Shown piece after piece: positions 51,255 through 60,753 of a DNA stretch of 64,000 bases. The notes below the pieces were generated by a model that was not told the DNA's origin, did not search any database, and saw nothing but the letters and a program-made list of their open reading frames with translations. The position numbers and the translations under genes were made by a program. The first letter of the stretch is position 1. Each line of letters starts with the position of its first letter. The stretch is from Flavobacterium chungbukense (lineage in GTDB: Bacteria; Bacteroidota; Bacteroidia; Flavobacteriales; Flavobacteriaceae): the NCBI RefSeq assembly GCF_020805785.1, contig NZ_JAJGZV010000003.1, positions 1 through 64,000 of the forward strand, read 5' to 3'.

Positions 51255-52358
51255 TTATTGATTAGGAATCATTAAGTAACTTCCGTCTAAATCATTGAAA
51301 TAAATAAGATATTTTGATTTCGACACAGGAGTGTTGTCACCAGTACTAACACCTGAGAAAGGAGTTTTTCCTCCCCATGAAACATCCCACGCATCATTTG
51401 CTCTGAATTTTATTTCTCCATCGTTTAAAGATGTTACTCCCAAAGTCCAAACGTGTGCATTGAAAGTAGATTTTACCATTGGTGTTGAAGCATCCCAACC
51501 TTTTGAAGTTGCGCTACCAATAATACCTACTGTAGAATACGTTGGAGCTGTAGCACCAGCTGCGTACGGAGCCAATGTGTAAGTCTTTTTTTCAACATCC
51601 ATCGTAAATTTATAGTAACCATCTGCAGGAATGTTAAATGTTGGTGGATCTGCATCAGCATCTGTTCCTCTATAAGCCATAGCAGTTTCTGAACCGTAAC
51701 CAAACATTGGTATCCAGCTTCCTAAATTTTGAATAGTTTTAAAAGCCCCTTTCTTAAAGAATCCTGTAAAGGTATATTCATCAGAATTTGTTGCACTTCT
51801 GAATAATATCTGGTTTCCTTTGTTATTATCCCAACCAGCAACTGTTGCATCTCCAACTAAGTACCATTCTACAAAATCGTAAGGAACTTTCCCAACGTAT
51901 GGAGTTACAGTAATCGAGATTAATCCTTTTGAAACTTGAACAACTCCTCCTGAAACATTAGCTGTAATTTTAACATCATACTGCGCTGCAACTTCTGGAG
52001 TACCGCCAAGATCAATCGCAACCTGATTTAGTTCTCTAGCTAATACAGAAACCTCTGTAATACTATTAGTAGTGGTTTGAAGTGTTTTTGCATTTTTAAA
52101 ATCACCTCCTTTTTTATCAATTAACAAAGTGTATTTAACTGCAACTGTAGTAGAATACTCAGCAGCTGACCATTTAAATTTAGCAACTTCCTGTGCTGCT
52201 TTTTCAACATCTAAAACATAGTTTTGTCCTGTAGTTGGTGCAGTAATTTCAGGTGTTGAAACTGCATCAAGAATTGGTCTTTCATCAACAGCATCTGCAT
52301 TACATGACACCGCTAATACACCAATAAATGCGATTAAAACTTTATATATATTTTTCAT
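51255..52358 (-). CDS. susE: SusE/SusF-type outer membrane starch-binding lipoprotein
   Basis: This lipoprotein has 367 residues with signal and Cys anchor in LAVSCNAD (about 19). Its N-terminal part is the SusE Ig-like domain (about 35-150, with TPEITAPTTGQNYVLD and KYTLLIDKKGG). Two repeated beta-sandwich modules follow (VEWYLVGDATVAGWD and VGIIGSATSKGWD), similar to the starch-binding modules of SusE/SusF. Each module carries Trp residues that may stack on glucose rings. It lies on the cell surface and holds starch for the SusCD complex. The gap to susD is 19 bases. Confidence 0.88.
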   Translation of the reverse strand: MKNIYKVLIAFIGVLAVSCNADAVDERPILDAVSTPEITAPTTGQNYVLDVEKAAQEVAKFKWSAAEYSTTVAVKYTLLIDKKGGDFKNAKTLQTTTNSITEVSVLARELNQVAIDLGGTPEVAAQYDVKITANVSGGVVQVSKGLISITVTPYVGKVPYDFVEWYLVGDATVAGWDNNKGNQILFRSATNSDEYTFTGFFKKGAFKTIQNLGSWIPMFGYGSETAMAYRGTDADADPPTFNIPADGYYKFTMDVEKKTYTLAPYAAGATAPTYSTVGIIGSATSKGWDASTPMVKSTFNAHVWTLGVTSLNDGEIKFRANDAWDVSWGGKTPFSGVSTGDNTPVSKSKYLIYFNDLDGSYLMIPNQ

Positions 52359-52377
52359 TTTACAGTTCTATTAGGTG

Positions 52378-53982
52378 TTAGTATCCTGGATTTTGTTTCA
52401 AAGTTGGATTTGCCTGAATTGTTTTAGACGGAATTGGCATTAAATCTCTGTAAGATTCTGTAGAAGCACCATTCATTACTCCGCCTTTCCATTGCCAGAT
52501 TTTAGATCCTCCTGAGAATTTTCCAAAACGAATCAAATCTGTTCTTCTGTGGCATTCCCAAAATAACTCTCTTCCTCTTTCATCTAAAATAAAATCAAGT
52601 GTCATTTGTGCCGTAGAAATATTTTGTGCACCAGCTCTTGTTCTAATTTGATTTACATAACCTAGTGCAGTACCCACATTTCCTGTTGATGCTCCTCTTA
52701 ACGTTGCTTCAGCATACATTAAGTAAGCATCAGAAACTCTAAACATTGGAAAATCTGTATCTGGAATATCAGTTCTTTGTGCTGCCGATCCGTCTGCTTT
52801 TTTATTAATATATTTTGTTACAGCATAACCATCTGTAAATGTTGATACATTAGTAATATCTAAAGCTTGTCCGTCTGTATAGAATGTTCCTCTTTTGTCG
52901 CCAGTAGCTGTTGCGTCAGGGAAAAGTGCTACAAACTCTTTACGAGTTCTAATTCCCTGCCATCCACCATCCATACCTCTTGATGCAGCATCCATACTTC
53001 CACCAATACCAGCATGTAGAATAAAACTCATTCCTCCACCTGTCGCTCTAATAGCAACACCATCACTTACAATTGGGAAAATAAATTCAGTTTGCGCTCC
53101 ATTTTTATCATTATCCGCAGAAAATAAATAACGATAAGGAACATTTGCAAATGTATATCCAGAGTTAATAATCTCAGAACATAAAGTCGCTGTTTCATTA
53201 AATCTCTCTGTACCTGTATATACTTTAGAGTTTAAATAAATTTGTGCTAGCAAAAACTTAGCTGCCACTTTATCAACTCTACCATATTCATTTGCTCTTG
53301 CATTTGGAAGACTGCTATCTAGATCTTTTAATTCAGACTCTACAAAAGCAAAAACTTCTGCTCTTGATTTTTGTACTGGATAAAAGAAACCTACTGGATC
53401 AGCTTCTGTTGTAATTGGCACATTACCAAACAAGTCCATCAAATTCGTATAAGAGAAAGCTCTTAAGAAACGTGCTTCTGCTCTAAAAGTTGCGATTTCA
53501 GTTTTTAGACTTGCATCAACACCTCTTGCTGTCAATTTCTCATCTGTAGTTTGTCTTAAAAACTCATTTGCCAAACTAATATGATAAAATGCTCTAGAAT
53601 AAGTTCCGTATAAAAACTCATTTACAGGAGACCAAGTTTGACTATTTAATGTTGGTAAAGTACCATCTGCCCAAGCAATAACTGCCTCATCTGTAGGTAA
53701 TTCTTGAGTTACAAAAAGCAAACGCAAGTAACTGCTAAAATCTCCGCTTAGACCAGCAATATCTGCTTGCCCATCACCATCATTACCTCCAACATAAAGA
53801 CCAGCATATAATTTGGCCAAAACTTGTTTGTAAGACGCTGGATCTTGGAAAAAAGTTTCCGATAAAAATTCATCGTCATCTTTTGGTGTCACGTTTAGAT
53901 CGTCAGTACACGAGGTAAACGTCATACTAATTCCTAAAATAAATAGGAAAAAATAAGATATATATTTAAATGATATTTTCAT
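52378..53982 (-). CDS. susD: SusD/RagB family nutrient-binding lipoprotein
   Basis: The 534-residue protein has a lipoprotein signal (SMTFTSCTDD, Cys near 25) and the helical TPR-like SusD fold. Conserved segments include YSRAFYHISLANEFLRQT, AEARFLRAFSYTNLMDLFGNVP, KFLLAQIYLNSKVYTG and FRVSDAYLMYAEATLRGA, and the C-terminal RELFWECHRRTDLIRFGKF. It caps the SusC barrel and captures oligosaccharides. Starch or maltodextrin as ligand is inferred from the neighbours, not from this sequence. It follows susC by 35 bases. Confidence 0.94.
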   Translation of the reverse strand: MKISFKYISYFFLFILGISMTFTSCTDDLNVTPKDDDEFLSETFFQDPASYKQVLAKLYAGLYVGGNDGDGQADIAGLSGDFSSYLRLLFVTQELPTDEAVIAWADGTLPTLNSQTWSPVNEFLYGTYSRAFYHISLANEFLRQTTDEKLTARGVDASLKTEIATFRAEARFLRAFSYTNLMDLFGNVPITTEADPVGFFYPVQKSRAEVFAFVESELKDLDSSLPNARANEYGRVDKVAAKFLLAQIYLNSKVYTGTERFNETATLCSEIINSGYTFANVPYRYLFSADNDKNGAQTEFIFPIVSDGVAIRATGGGMSFILHAGIGGSMDAASRGMDGGWQGIRTRKEFVALFPDATATGDKRGTFYTDGQALDITNVSTFTDGYAVTKYINKKADGSAAQRTDIPDTDFPMFRVSDAYLMYAEATLRGASTGNVGTALGYVNQIRTRAGAQNISTAQMTLDFILDERGRELFWECHRRTDLIRFGKFSGGSKIWQWKGGVMNGASTESYRDLMPIPSKTIQANPTLKQNPGY

Positions 53983-54017
53983 TTTGTATGTTTTAAAATT
54001 TGTTTTTCAATGTACTA

Positions 54018-56999
54018 TTAGAAACTTGCATTTACTCCAAACAAGTAAGTTCTTGCTCTAGGATAAACGTTACCATCAATTCCGTTGAATTTCTCCGGAT
54101 CTAATCCATCATATTTTGTAAGTACAAAAACGTTTTGAACACCTGCTGAGAATCTTAAAGAAACATCTTTTAGTAAAGACTTATCTAAAGTATACCCAAG
54201 AGTTACGTTGTCTAATTTGATAAAAGAAGCATCTTTTACATAATAGTTAGATAAATAACGCTGTGTTCCATTATCTTCGAAAGTAAATCCAGTATTTAAA
54301 TAATCTGAACTTACGTTAGATAAATCTGTTTGTCTTCTTAAAGCAGCATCAGAATAACCCATGTTAGAATTTACGTTATCAAAAATGTAATTTCCTAAAC
54401 TTGCTCTCCAGTTCATTGTAAAATCAAACTTTTTGTAGTTTAAAGTAGAGAAAAGTCCAAAAGTATAATCTGCTGTTGGTTTTTTGTATCTGTAACGATC
54501 ATTCGCATCGATTTTACCATCTCCATTTCTGTCTACGTAAGCACCAGCGATTGGTTTTTTGTTAGCATCGTATAATTGCTCATAAACGAAGAATGAATTT
54601 GGAGCGAATCCAACAGTATTAATCAACACTTTATTTCCATTTCCTCCTTTAATATTATCACCCACTTCATAACCTTGAAAACCTTCAACAGTTTGTCCTA
54701 AGCTTTCAATTTTCTGATCTAAGTAAGTAGCATTAACAGCAACATTCCAAGTTAAGTTATCATTTTTAACAACATCAGATTGTAAACTGAACTCAAGACC
54801 TTTTGTTCTCAAGTTACCAATATTATTAAATCCTTGGTTTCTTAAGTTAGCACCATCCGGTACTAATACGTCTGCCAATAAATCTGTTGATTTTTTATCA
54901 AAGTAATTAACAGAACCTGTAATTCTATCTTGTAAGAATCCGAAATCAACCCCAACGTTCATCTCTGCCAACTCTTCCCATTTAATATTTTGGTTGTAAC
55001 CTTCTGGTCTAGCAGTTCTATAAACAACACCATTAAATACATACTGAGTACTTACAGTTCCAAGTGTTACCCTTCTCAAATAATCGTACTGAGCAGAAAT
55101 ATCCTGCTGTCCAGTTGTACCATAACCAACTCTTAATTTTAAAGTAGAAAGTGTTTCGTTATCTTTTAAGAAAGATTCTTCAGCAATATTCCATGCAAAA
55201 GCACCTCCCATAAAGTTACCCCATCTGTTTTCTTCAGAAAAACGAGATGTTCCGTCTCTTCTATAGTTTAAAGTCAATAAATATTTACTGTCCCAACCTA
55301 AGTTCAAACGACCAAAGTACGATTGTAAGTTAATGTCTGGATCAGTGATAACATCTTCATTTCTAGTTTCAACGGGTTGTGTAAGTGCTCCTGATTGGTA
55401 TTTTTCTTTCTGGAACAACTGATAGTTATAACCAGCAGTAGCATCTAATTTCAGTTTTCCTAAATTTTTAGTATAAACGAAATAGGTATTTAAATTTTTA
55501 TTTTGAAGATCATCAGTATAAGTATCATAGTTTCCTAAGTTTACATAACCTGCTGAAGAAAAAGGAACTGGCTGAAATCCTAAAATACTTTCAGTACTTT
55601 GTCTGTTGTATCCGCTGCTGTCAAATCTGTCGATACCAGCTTCAGCTACGATTCTTAAATCTTCAAAGAAGTGAAATTTGTAGTCTAAGCTAATATTACC
55701 CCATTTTCTAGTAGATTTAGATCTTTTATCTTCTTGATTTAATCTTGCTACAGGATTTTTAGCAGGCAATAATGCGATATTTCCGTTTGGCTCTAACCAT
55801 TCGAAATAACCTCCGTAACGAGAACCTGCTTGATAAGGTGACTGTGTAGGATCAAAACTGATTGCTGATCCGATAACAGCATCTTCATCTTGAAATTGAT
55901 TTTTACTAAAAGACAAGTTTCCGCTAATATCAATTTTTAAGTGATTGTCAAATAAAACTGGATTTAACGATATCGATGTCGTAGTTCTTTCAAAAGAAGT
56001 GTTTCTTAAGATTCCAGGATTATTAACATTTCCAACAGATAAACGTACTGGTAATTTATTAAATAAAGCACCGCTTACAGAGATATTATTGTTAGTTGTA
56101 AGAGCTGTATTGAAAATTTCATTCTGCCAGTTTGTATTAGCAGTACCCATCAATGCTTTTTGAGCATCCGTTCCTTTTTCATTTACGAAAGTTCGGAATT
56201 GATCTGCGCTTAAAACATCAACTGTATTAGCAATAGTGTTAACACCAACTTGAGAACTGAAATTAACTTTTACACCACCTTTAGTTCCTTTTTTAGTCGT
56301 AATTACAATTACACCATTTGCTGCACGAGAACCATAAATTGCCGCCGCAGAAGCATCTTTAAGAACTGTAAAAGACTCAATATCATTAGGATCAATAGTA
56401 GACAAAATACTTGTAGCACCGCTTGGAACAGCATTACTCAACGGAAGTCCGTCTAAAATAATCAATGGATCATTTGATGCACTTAATGAAGATCCTCCAC
56501 GAATTCTAATATCTGCTTTTGCTCCTGGAGCTCCTCCACCTACAACATTTACACCAGCAATACGTCCTCCAATTAAACTTTCTGGAGTTACGTTAATACC
56601 TTTATTAAATTCTTTTGCAGAAATTTGAGAAACCGAACCAGTTGCATCTTTTTTCTTAACAGTACCATAACCTACCTGAACAACTACTTCTTTCAATTGA
56701 TTAGTATCTTCTTCTAAAGATACAGTTAGGCTTTTTTGACCATTGAATACTATAGTCGATGTTTTGTATCCAATAAATGAAACCAAAATTTTGTCTCCAT
56801 TTTTTAGATTAGGCAATTGAAATTTACCATCAAAATCAGTAGATGTACCTCCTGGGGCACCTTGTACATTTACATTTACTCCTGGTATTGGCTGACCTGT
56901 GGCAAGATCAGTTACTGTTCCACTTAATGTGTTTTGAGCTAACACAGTAAACGGAAGCAGAAGGAATAAAAATAACAACTTTTTGTAAATTGTTTTCAT
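54018..56999 (-). CDS. susC: SusC/RagA family TonB-linked outer membrane transporter
   Basis: This protein has 993 residues. A signal peptide (1-21) is followed by a carboxypeptidase-regulatory-like domain (about 22-100, LSGTVTDLATGQPIPGVNV), a linker (VVVQVGYGTVKKKDATGSVS), the plug (about 118-235, IRGGSSLSASNDPLIILDG, SAAAIYGSRAANGVIVI) and a barrel ending in NASF. SusC forms the TonB-driven pore for oligosaccharides. It is first in the susC-susD-susE transcript. The upstream 235-base gap holds its promoter and a candidate LacI operator. Confidence 0.95.
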   Translation of the reverse strand: MKTIYKKLLFLFLLLPFTVLAQNTLSGTVTDLATGQPIPGVNVNVQGAPGGTSTDFDGKFQLPNLKNGDKILVSFIGYKTSTIVFNGQKSLTVSLEEDTNQLKEVVVQVGYGTVKKKDATGSVSQISAKEFNKGINVTPESLIGGRIAGVNVVGGGAPGAKADIRIRGGSSLSASNDPLIILDGLPLSNAVPSGATSILSTIDPNDIESFTVLKDASAAAIYGSRAANGVIVITTKKGTKGGVKVNFSSQVGVNTIANTVDVLSADQFRTFVNEKGTDAQKALMGTANTNWQNEIFNTALTTNNNISVSGALFNKLPVRLSVGNVNNPGILRNTSFERTTTSISLNPVLFDNHLKIDISGNLSFSKNQFQDEDAVIGSAISFDPTQSPYQAGSRYGGYFEWLEPNGNIALLPAKNPVARLNQEDKRSKSTRKWGNISLDYKFHFFEDLRIVAEAGIDRFDSSGYNRQSTESILGFQPVPFSSAGYVNLGNYDTYTDDLQNKNLNTYFVYTKNLGKLKLDATAGYNYQLFQKEKYQSGALTQPVETRNEDVITDPDINLQSYFGRLNLGWDSKYLLTLNYRRDGTSRFSEENRWGNFMGGAFAWNIAEESFLKDNETLSTLKLRVGYGTTGQQDISAQYDYLRRVTLGTVSTQYVFNGVVYRTARPEGYNQNIKWEELAEMNVGVDFGFLQDRITGSVNYFDKKSTDLLADVLVPDGANLRNQGFNNIGNLRTKGLEFSLQSDVVKNDNLTWNVAVNATYLDQKIESLGQTVEGFQGYEVGDNIKGGNGNKVLINTVGFAPNSFFVYEQLYDANKKPIAGAYVDRNGDGKIDANDRYRYKKPTADYTFGLFSTLNYKKFDFTMNWRASLGNYIFDNVNSNMGYSDAALRRQTDLSNVSSDYLNTGFTFEDNGTQRYLSNYYVKDASFIKLDNVTLGYTLDKSLLKDVSLRFSAGVQNVFVLTKYDGLDPEKFNGIDGNVYPRARTYLFGVNASF

Positions 57000-57064
57000 A
57001 CTTTTTGTTTAAATTAGTTTGAGTTTGTGAACGTTAGTTAAGTTTTTAATTTTACTTCGAATTT

Positions 57065-57072
57065 CAAAATTA
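57065..57072 (-). promoter_or_regulatory. Candidate -7 box of susC
   Basis: On the minus strand TAATTTTG (57072 to 57065) fits TAnnTTTG and leaves a leader of about 60 bases. The -33 TTTG is not at normal spacing. Confidence 0.4.
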
Positions 57073-57160
57073 TGAATTTATTAACATGCTCGACGAACGA
57101 CAATTTTTATTGAGTTACGAAAACGTGGTAGTGTTGAAAACTTTCTATTTTTTGTAATCT

Positions 57161-57174
57161 TTTAGCGTTAAAAT
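57161..57174. promoter_or_regulatory. Candidate LacI-type operator
   Basis: TTTTAGCGTTAAAA is a 14-base palindrome with a CG centre and one mismatched pair, the usual shape of LacI-family operators. It lies between divergent susC and the LacI gene, 60 bases before the latter. Confidence 0.35.
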
Positions 57175-57234
57175 TGTCAATTATAAAAATTTCAGATACC
57201 TTTATTATTAATTAGATTTTTTTCAATTCACGCC

Positions 57235-58266
57235 ATGAAACGTAAAATAACCCTAAAACAGATTGCAAAGGAGCTTGATGTCTCTATTTCAACTGTCTCA
57301 AAATCACTTAGAAACAGTCTTGAAATTGGAGAAGAAACACGATTAAAAGTGCAGGCTTTTGCAAAGTTTTACAACTATAAACCAAACAATATTGCGCTTA
57401 GTTTAAAAAACCGAAAAACCAAAAGTATTGGTATCATTATCCCCGAAATTGTACACTATTTTTTCTCAACTGTAATCAACGGAATTGAGCAGGTTGCAAA
57501 TGAATATGGCTATAGTGTTGTCATCTGCGTATCGGATGATTCTTTTGACAAAGAAGTCCTGAATATGGAAATGCTGGCCAACGGAAGTATCGATGGTTTT
57601 ATCATGTCTCTTTCTAAAGAAACCCAGTATAAAGGTGACTTTCACCACATTACAGAAGTTATCAATCAAGGAATGCCGGTTGTAATGTTTGATCGTGTTA
57701 CCAATGATATTTTATGCGATAAAGTGATTATTGATGATAAAGCAGCTGCTTATGAAGCCGTTCAGAGCTTAATTGATAATGGAAGAAAAAAAATCGCTCT
57801 TGTAACAACTGTCGATTATGTAAGTGTTGGAAAACTTAGAACCGATGGCTACGAAAAAGCACTTTTAGATAACGGAATTCCTTTCAATGAAGATTTAATA
57901 ATCAAAATTGAAGATGTAGAAACCTGTGAAATAACCATCAGCCAGCTTTTACATGATCGTGCTTTTGACGCTGTTTTTGCTGTAAATGAACTTTTTGCAG
58001 TAACAATTATCAAAACTGCCTCTAAAATGGGATTAAAAGTTCCAGAAGATTTGGCTGTAATTGCATTTACGGATGGAATTATTTCAAAATACTCAACTCC
58101 AAGTATTACAACGGTAAGTCAGAGTGGCGAAAAAATGGGAAATAAAGCAGCTAAAATGCTTATTGAAAGACTCGAAGCCGAACACGACGACGATGAAGAA
58201 GAAAACGAAAACTATACTACAGAAGTCATAGAAACACATCTTATAAAAAGAGAATCTACTGACTAA
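57235..58266 (+). CDS. LacI family transcriptional regulator
   Basis: The 343-residue protein has an N-terminal LacI HTH (LKQIAKELDVSISTVSKSLRN, about 7-27) with the hinge region ALSLKNRKTKSIGIIIPEI. A periplasmic-binding-like sensor domain follows to about 330, and the C-terminus is acidic (EAEHDDDEEENENY). It is divergent from susC and upstream of the maltose metabolism genes. It would sense a maltodextrin-related sugar and control the locus; whether it represses or activates is not visible. Many Bacteroides sus loci use SusR instead. Confidence 0.92.
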   Translation: MKRKITLKQIAKELDVSISTVSKSLRNSLEIGEETRLKVQAFAKFYNYKPNNIALSLKNRKTKSIGIIIPEIVHYFFSTVINGIEQVANEYGYSVVICVSDDSFDKEVLNMEMLANGSIDGFIMSLSKETQYKGDFHHITEVINQGMPVVMFDRVTNDILCDKVIIDDKAAAYEAVQSLIDNGRKKIALVTTVDYVSVGKLRTDGYEKALLDNGIPFNEDLIIKIEDVETCEITISQLLHDRAFDAVFAVNELFAVTIIKTASKMGLKVPEDLAVIAFTDGIISKYSTPSITTVSQSGEKMGNKAAKMLIERLEAEHDDDEEENENYTTEVIETHLIKRESTD

Positions 58267-58289
58267 AAATCTTAAAATCAACCTTTTCT

Positions 58290-58319
58290 AAAGCCATAGA
58301 AAATATTTATGGCTTTTTT
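58290..58319 (+). terminator. Terminator of the LacI gene
   Basis: AAAGCCATA (58290-58298) pairs with TATGGCTTT (58308-58316), followed by a T run. Confidence 0.85.
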
Positions 58320-58400
58320 ATTAGCTTAAATAAAAAAATAATTTATACTTTTACGCCCGTCAAGGCTTTTACTTTTACTTCGAAAAAAACAGTAAGTTTT

Positions 58401-58419
58401 GATAAGCAAAGCGCTTATC
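58401..58419. promoter_or_regulatory. Inverted repeat upstream of the sugar transporter gene
   Basis: GATAAGC (58401-58407) and GCTTATC (58413-58419) form a perfect 7-base inverted repeat, and within it AAGCGCTT is a palindrome with a CG centre. It lies 25 bases before the transporter ATG and is a second candidate site for the LacI protein. Confidence 0.4.
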
Positions 58420-58443
58420 GTATAATTTTTTCAAATTACGATA

Positions 58444-59964
58444 ATGGAAAAGCGTAAATTAAGTTTCTGGGAAATTTGGAACATGAGTTTCGGTTTTTTA
58501 GGAATACAGTTTGGTTTTGCACTGCAAAACGCAAATACTTCAAGAATTTTTGAAACCCTTGGTGCTAAAATAGATGATATTCCAATTTTATGGATTGCTG
58601 CACCTGTTTCAGGTTTAATTATTCAGCCCGTTATTGGTTATTTCAGCGATAGAACCTGGACTCGTTTAGGCAGGCGTCGCCCCTATTTTTTGATTGGAGC
58701 TATTTTATCTTCCATCGCATTGTTCGTTATGCCGAACTCTCCAACTTTGTGGATTGCAGCAGGAACTTTATGGATAATGGATGCATCGATCAATGTTTCA
58801 ATGGAACCTTTTCGCGCTTTTGTTGGTGATAAATTACCCGACCATCAGCGTGCGCTAGGTTTTGTTATGCAGAGTTTCTTTATTGGTACCGGAGCCGTAG
58901 TCGGTTCTGTTTTACCTTATCTTTTTACAAATGTTTTCGATGTTAGCAACGTTGCTCCAAAAGGAATTATTCCGGATGCGGTAAAATGGTCTTTTTATAT
59001 TGGCGGAATTGTTTTTCTGCTTTCAGTTTTATGGACTGTTTTTAAATCAACTGAATATACTCCTGAAGAACTTCATGCATTTGAAGCTAACAGCAAAAAA
59101 GATTTAGATAAAGATGCCCTAAATCCTGATACGGAAATTGGTGTTACGACAAAAAAACAATTGTTTTTAGGATTAGTTTTTGCCGCTATTGGAGGACTAA
59201 TTTCATTTTTAATTTTTGAAAACAGTCTAGCTAAAGAGCTGTATATTTTATTCATCGGACTAATTTTTATGGGTGTTTTGTTTGTAATTGCATCTCAATT
59301 ACGAACTAAGAAAGTCCAAAATGGCTTTACCATAATCATGACCGATTTATTGAATATGCCAAAAACAATGCAAAAACTAGCATGGGTTCAGTTTTTCTCT
59401 TGGTTTGCGCTTTTTTCCATGTGGATTTACACCACACAAGCCGTTACGCAGCACATTTTTGGCACAACAGACACAACTTCAAAAGTATATAATGATGCTG
59501 CCGATTGGGTTTCTGTTTTATTTACAGTTTACAACGGAATCGCTGCTGCAGTAGCTTTCTTATTGCCAATCATTGCAAAAAAAGTAGGCGTTAGAGCTAC
59601 ACATTTATTAGCATTATGTGCTGGAGGTATTGGTTTAATTTCGATTTATTTTATCGGTGATAAGCAAATGCTGATTCTGCCGATGTTAGGAGTTGGTATT
59701 GCATGGGCAAGTATTTTATCCATGCCTTACGCTATGCTTTCCGGAGCTTTACCAGCTGCAAAAATGGGTTATTACATGGGAGTTTTCAACTTTTTTGTTG
59801 TAATACCACAAATTGTAGCGGCTACGATATTAGGATTTGTAATTAAACAATTCTTTCACAATGAACCTATTTACGCCTTAATAATTGGAGGTGTATCGAT
59901 GATATTTGCCGGATTACTTACACTTAGAGTAAATAGCAGAACTAAAATTGAAATTCATGAATAA
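58444..59964 (+). CDS. MFS sugar transporter, SLC45/sucrose-maltose type
   Basis: This 506-residue, about twelve-TM protein begins SFWEIWNMSFGFLGIQFGFA and has the MFS loop motif DRTWTRLGRRRPYFLIGAI, typical of the GPH/SLC45-like sugar symporters. A cytoplasmic loop near 205-235 is Asp/Lys-rich. Inner-membrane import of maltose or short maltodextrins is inferred from the position directly before beta-phosphoglucomutase and maltose phosphorylase. It overlaps pgmB by 8 bases. Confidence 0.9.
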   Translation: MEKRKLSFWEIWNMSFGFLGIQFGFALQNANTSRIFETLGAKIDDIPILWIAAPVSGLIIQPVIGYFSDRTWTRLGRRRPYFLIGAILSSIALFVMPNSPTLWIAAGTLWIMDASINVSMEPFRAFVGDKLPDHQRALGFVMQSFFIGTGAVVGSVLPYLFTNVFDVSNVAPKGIIPDAVKWSFYIGGIVFLLSVLWTVFKSTEYTPEELHAFEANSKKDLDKDALNPDTEIGVTTKKQLFLGLVFAAIGGLISFLIFENSLAKELYILFIGLIFMGVLFVIASQLRTKKVQNGFTIIMTDLLNMPKTMQKLAWVQFFSWFALFSMWIYTTQAVTQHIFGTTDTTSKVYNDAADWVSVLFTVYNGIAAAVAFLLPIIAKKVGVRATHLLALCAGGIGLISIYFIGDKQMLILPMLGVGIAWASILSMPYAMLSGALPAAKMGYYMGVFNFFVVIPQIVAATILGFVIKQFFHNEPIYALIIGGVSMIFAGLLTLRVNSRTKIEIHE

Positions 59965-60613
59965 TAAAAAAGCATTCATCTTCGATCTTGACGGAGTGAT
60001 CGTTGATACCGCCAAATATCACTTTTTAGCTTGGCAGAAAATTGCACAATCTCTAAACATAAATTTTACGCATGAAGACAATGAACTTTTAAAAGGCGTA
60101 AGCCGCGTTCGTTCTCTTGATATAATACTTGGATTAGGAAATGTTGAGGCTTCTCAAGAAGACAAAGACAAATGGCTGATTCAAAAAAACGAAGATTATT
60201 TATCTTATCTAGTTGACATGGACGAAAGTGAGGTTCTTCCAGGAGTTTTAAAAATTCTAAAACTATTAAAAGAGAAAAATCAAGGAATTGCATTAGGATC
60301 TGCCAGTAAAAATGCAAGACCAATTTTAGAAAAAACAGGGGTTCTGTCTTACTTCGACGTTATTGTTGACGGAAATGACGTTACGAATGCAAAACCAGAC
60401 CCTGAAGTATTCTTAAAAGCGGCTCAATTATTACATATTGATCCAAAAAATTCAATTGTATTTGAAGATTCTGTTGCCGGAATTCAAGCAGCAAATATTG
60501 CAGAAATGGTAAGTGTGGGAATTGGTGAGGAAACAATTTTACATGAGGCTGATCATATTTTTAAAGATTTTACCCAAATCGAACCAAGCTTTATTGAGAA
60601 GTTAATTGGATAA
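59957..60613 (+). CDS. pgmB: Beta-phosphoglucomutase
   Basis: The product is 218 residues from the ATG at 59957 (an upstream TTG would add three residues). The HAD-fold signatures are FDLDGVIVDT (nucleophile Asp and acid-base Asp at about 9-11), the cap domain (LKGVSRVRSLDIIL), LGSASKNARPIL with the conserved Ser and Lys, and VFEDSVAGIQAA. It turns beta-glucose-1-phosphate into glucose-6-phosphate. Maltose phosphorylase downstream makes that substrate. It overlaps the transporter gene by 8 bases. Confidence 0.94.
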   Translation: MNNKKAFIFDLDGVIVDTAKYHFLAWQKIAQSLNINFTHEDNELLKGVSRVRSLDIILGLGNVEASQEDKDKWLIQKNEDYLSYLVDMDESEVLPGVLKILKLLKEKNQGIALGSASKNARPILEKTGVLSYFDVIVDGNDVTNAKPDPEVFLKAAQLLHIDPKNSIVFEDSVAGIQAANIAEMVSVGIGEETILHEADHIFKDFTQIEPSFIEKLIG

Positions 60614-60735
60614 TTAGAAAATGTGTCAATGAGATAATTACTCTAATTGGCAAATTTTCTAATTATTTAATTACTTAATGAATGTAAAAAAGTTATTAAA
60701 AACCAAGGCAATTATCTAATTATCAAATTGCCGTA
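60614..60735. repeat. AT-rich repeat stretch between pgmB and the phosphorylase gene
   Basis: Words built from CTAATTA/TAATTAG recur (TAATTAGAAAATGTG, CTAATTATTTAATTA, ATCTAATTATC, CTATCTAATTA), and GGCAATT (60707-60713) pairs with AATTGCC (60726-60732). No ORF is present. It interrupts an otherwise compact operon and looks like a dispersed intergenic repeat. Confidence 0.5.
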
Positions 60736-60753
60736 CTATCTAATTAAAAAGAG

